Part shown: positions 5,381 to 6,905 of the stretch, piece by piece
How positions within the stretch are numbered: the stretch's first letter is position 1
How the letters are laid out: the number at the start of each line of letters is the position of its first letter
Assembly: GCA_965659285.1 (NCBI GenBank)
Contig: CBFHWB010000193.1
Span: forward strand, 1 to 6,905
Source: UBA8108 sp965659285
Lineage (GTDB): Bacteria; Planctomycetota; UBA8108
DNA length: 6,905 bases
Direction: 5' to 3'
Notes under the pieces: model-generated
Database searches by the model: none
Told to the model about the DNA's origin: nothing
Seen by the model: the letters and a program-made list of their open reading frames with translations, nothing else
Program-made: the position numbers and the translations under genes

Positions 5381-6905
5381 GACCAGGATCCTTCAGCTTA
5401 TCGTTCACAGCCGTTCAGCCGCTATTGCTGGCTGCGGTTCTCTTCGTGTGTCCCTTGCGGGCGCAAGATGATTCAACCCTCCTGGATGAGGTCTGGCCGC
5501 AGCTGACGGATTTTTCCGGGGCGGCCGATAGCGGGACAAAGACCTATATCAATCAGAAGACAGGGGATGTTTCCCGCTACATTCTCGGGAATGTGAAGCG
5601 TGAGATCATCATAGGCTCCAACCGCGTTCGCCTGATGTGCGACCGGCTCTACATTCACGGGCTCGGCGTTTTCAAGGGTAAGGATGTTTCGGCCTCCGGA
5701 GATTCCAAAGAAGAGGATGAGCTCCAGTTCTATTTTTACGCTGATGGGAATGTGCGCCTTGACCTGTCCGCGCAGGGCAGCACCATCGAGGCGGCCTCGG
5801 TCTATTATGATCATCGCCGGGGCGAGGGGGTGATCAGGCAGGCCCGGATCAGGAGCTCAACCACCGGCCTGAAGGGGATCATGAACAGCCTCGAACTGCG
5901 CGACCTGCGGGGGACTTCGCCTGCAGGGGGGCGGGATGCCGTCGCCGAGGCGGAGGTCATACTCTCCATTGGGGTTCTGCGTACGCGGAATTTCGCGAAC
6001 TTCTCAGGTGAAGATATCAGGCTGAGTAACTGCGACTACGCCGAGCCTCATATCGCGTTGGCCGCGGACAGCGCCGACATTCAGCCGATAGATACCGCGG
6101 CCGGAATGATTCCTGAGAACCAGGGCCACTACGAGGTAGTCCTCAGCGGAGCCCGGCTTGAGGTTCTTGGCCGGGAGATCCTCCCGCTGCCTCTCACGCG
6201 CTGGGATACTCGTTGGCAGGATTATCTTCCCCTGAGATCCATCGATCTCGGCAGTTCCTCCAAGTTCGGATTCTTCAGCTCCGCGGAGTGGAACCTGAAC
6301 TTCTTCCTGGACCAGCTTCCTCTCGAGTCGATTCCGAGTCTGCGGCGGGTGGTGGAGAATTCGAGGGTTGGGTTCGAGACCACCCATATGGCGAAACGCG
6401 GCCTGGGCTGGGGGCCGGTTGCCGAGTACGGCAGGCAGTCGGGAAGCCGGCAGCCCTGGCAACTGCCGGTCAGCGGCATTGGCTACTATGGGACCGGCCG
6501 TTATTTTTCGATTCACGATGATGGGGTCGATCGCTCAGCCGGCGGCTTCGCGCCTCCCGATCCTGATCGTTACTGGGGCTCCTTGGTTCATCGCCATGAG
6601 CTGTCCGGGTTTGGGACGCTGGACCTGGAGTATTCATCACAATCGGACCAGAATTTTCTGAACGAGTATTTCGAGAGGGTAGCCAAGCAGGAGAAGGAGC
6701 AGGAGAGCCTCGTCTCATGGCGGAAAAATGTCGGAGACAACCTGCATTTGAGCGCGCTCTACAAATACGAGGTCAATGATTTCGATGAGACCGTCGAGAG
6801 GCTTCCAGAGCTGAAGCTGCTCTGGTACCAGGAGCCGATCTTCGATTCAGGGCTCTACATGGATCTGGATGCTGGAATCACCAACCTCAGGGGGCGCTCT
6901 TCAGC
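5377..6905 (+). CDS. lptD: LptD/OstA-family outer-membrane LPS-assembly protein, N-terminal part (C-terminus beyond the window)
   Basis: LptD is the outer-membrane barrel that, with lipoprotein LptE, inserts lipopolysaccharide into the outer leaflet. The frame is open from TGA 5353 to the right edge, giving 509 codons from CTG 5377; usual LptD lengths are about 750-950. Residues 1-29 form a signal peptide: basic n-region RPGSFS, core PLLLAAVLFVC, cleavage after PLRA before QDD. Residues about 50-260 fit the OstA/LptA-like periplasmic domain (GNVKREIIIGSNRVRLMCDRL at 71-91, YYDHRRGEGVIRQARIR at 144-160). From about 290 the pattern is alternating beta-barrel strands. LptD hallmarks are YSSQSDQNFLNEYFERV (419-435), EQESLVSW (441-448) and ETVERLPELKLLWYQEPI (471-488). 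Only Cys88 and Cys219 are present in the visible mature part, so the Escherichia coli disulphide arrangement cannot be judged. The gene is divergent from the lipoprotein. Family assignment is firm; the start is inferred. Confidence 0.85.
   Translation, partial: MRPGSFSLSFTAVQPLLLAAVLFVCPLRAQDDSTLLDEVWPQLTDFSGAADSGTKTYINQKTGDVSRYILGNVKREIIIGSNRVRLMCDRLYIHGLGVFKGKDVSASGDSKEEDELQFYFYADGNVRLDLSAQGSTIEAASVYYDHRRGEGVIRQARIRSSTTGLKGIMNSLELRDLRGTSPAGGRDAVAEAEVILSIGVLRTRNFANFSGEDIRLSNCDYAEPHIALAADSADIQPIDTAAGMIPENQGHYEVVLSGARLEVLGREILPLPLTRWDTRWQDYLPLRSIDLGSSSKFGFFSSAEWNLNFFLDQLPLESIPSLRRVVENSRVGFETTHMAKRGLGWGPVAEYGRQSGSRQPWQLPVSGIGYYGTGRYFSIHDDGVDRSAGGFAPPDPDRYWGSLVHRHELSGFGTLDLEYSSQSDQNFLNEYFERVAKQEKEQESLVSWRKNVGDNLHLSALYKYEVNDFDETVERLPELKLLWYQEPIFDSGLYMDLDAGITNLRGRSS

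Noticed and set aside
5473..6718. Minus-strand ORFs of 82-170 residues opposite the lptD-like gene, and short plus-strand frames within it
   Set aside because: The plus-strand lptD frame is open across the whole stretch and carries family motifs; the other frames are shadows and show nothing recognisable.
1..6905. Mobile elements, CRISPR arrays, toxin-antitoxin or defence systems
   Set aside because: No transposase or integrase motifs, no regularly spaced repeats, and all large reading frames are accounted for by housekeeping or envelope proteins.

Overview
The window looks like chromosomal DNA from a GC-rich (by eye mid-50s % GC) diderm (Gram-negative) bacterium. The main reason is an outer-membrane LptD-type lipopolysaccharide-assembly protein, supported by a lipoprotein and a full-length ComEC DNA-uptake channel. 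The phylum cannot be fixed from the sequence. The divergent N-terminal parts of the envelope proteins suggest a lineage away from well-studied Proteobacteria, but that is inference. I see no mobile element, CRISPR array, tRNA or rRNA.

Layout: (1) Positions 1-605, plus strand, hold the C-terminal half of mtnA (methionine salvage). The gene is cut by the left edge. (2) Positions 629-943, plus strand, encode a 104-residue protein with two predicted membrane helices. It follows mtnA by 23 nt, has a good ribosome binding site and was not recognised. (3) Positions 944-3406, minus strand, encode ComEC (820 residues). It converges on the small gene so tightly that the two stop codons abut inside one TGATCA palindrome. 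(4) Positions 3487-5211, minus strand, lie 80 nt upstream of comEC and are probably co-transcribed with it. They encode a lipoprotein-like protein with a helical TPR-type middle and a C-terminal thioredoxin fold that has lost its CxxC. (5) Positions 5212-5376 are a divergent control region with a perfect TATAAT box, a nested inverted repeat and a possible 13-codon leader ORF. (6) Positions 5377-6905, plus strand, run off the right edge and encode an LptD/OstA-family protein. This gene has no ATG, GTG or TTG where its signal peptide needs one, but it has a CTG codon correctly spaced from an AGGAG.

How the genes fit together: mtnA and the small membrane gene form one short transcription unit. 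The lipoprotein and comEC form a second unit read in the opposite direction. The lptD-like gene is read divergently from the lipoprotein, so an outer-membrane biogenesis gene, an envelope lipoprotein and a DNA-uptake channel share one intergenic control region. No direct functional link between LptD and ComEC is known to me.

The points most worth a second look are the apparent CTG start of the lptD-like gene overlapping a leader ORF stop (CTGA), the redox-dead thioredoxin domain on a TPR lipoprotein, and the uncertain start of that lipoprotein. I did not find a clearly new multi-gene system.
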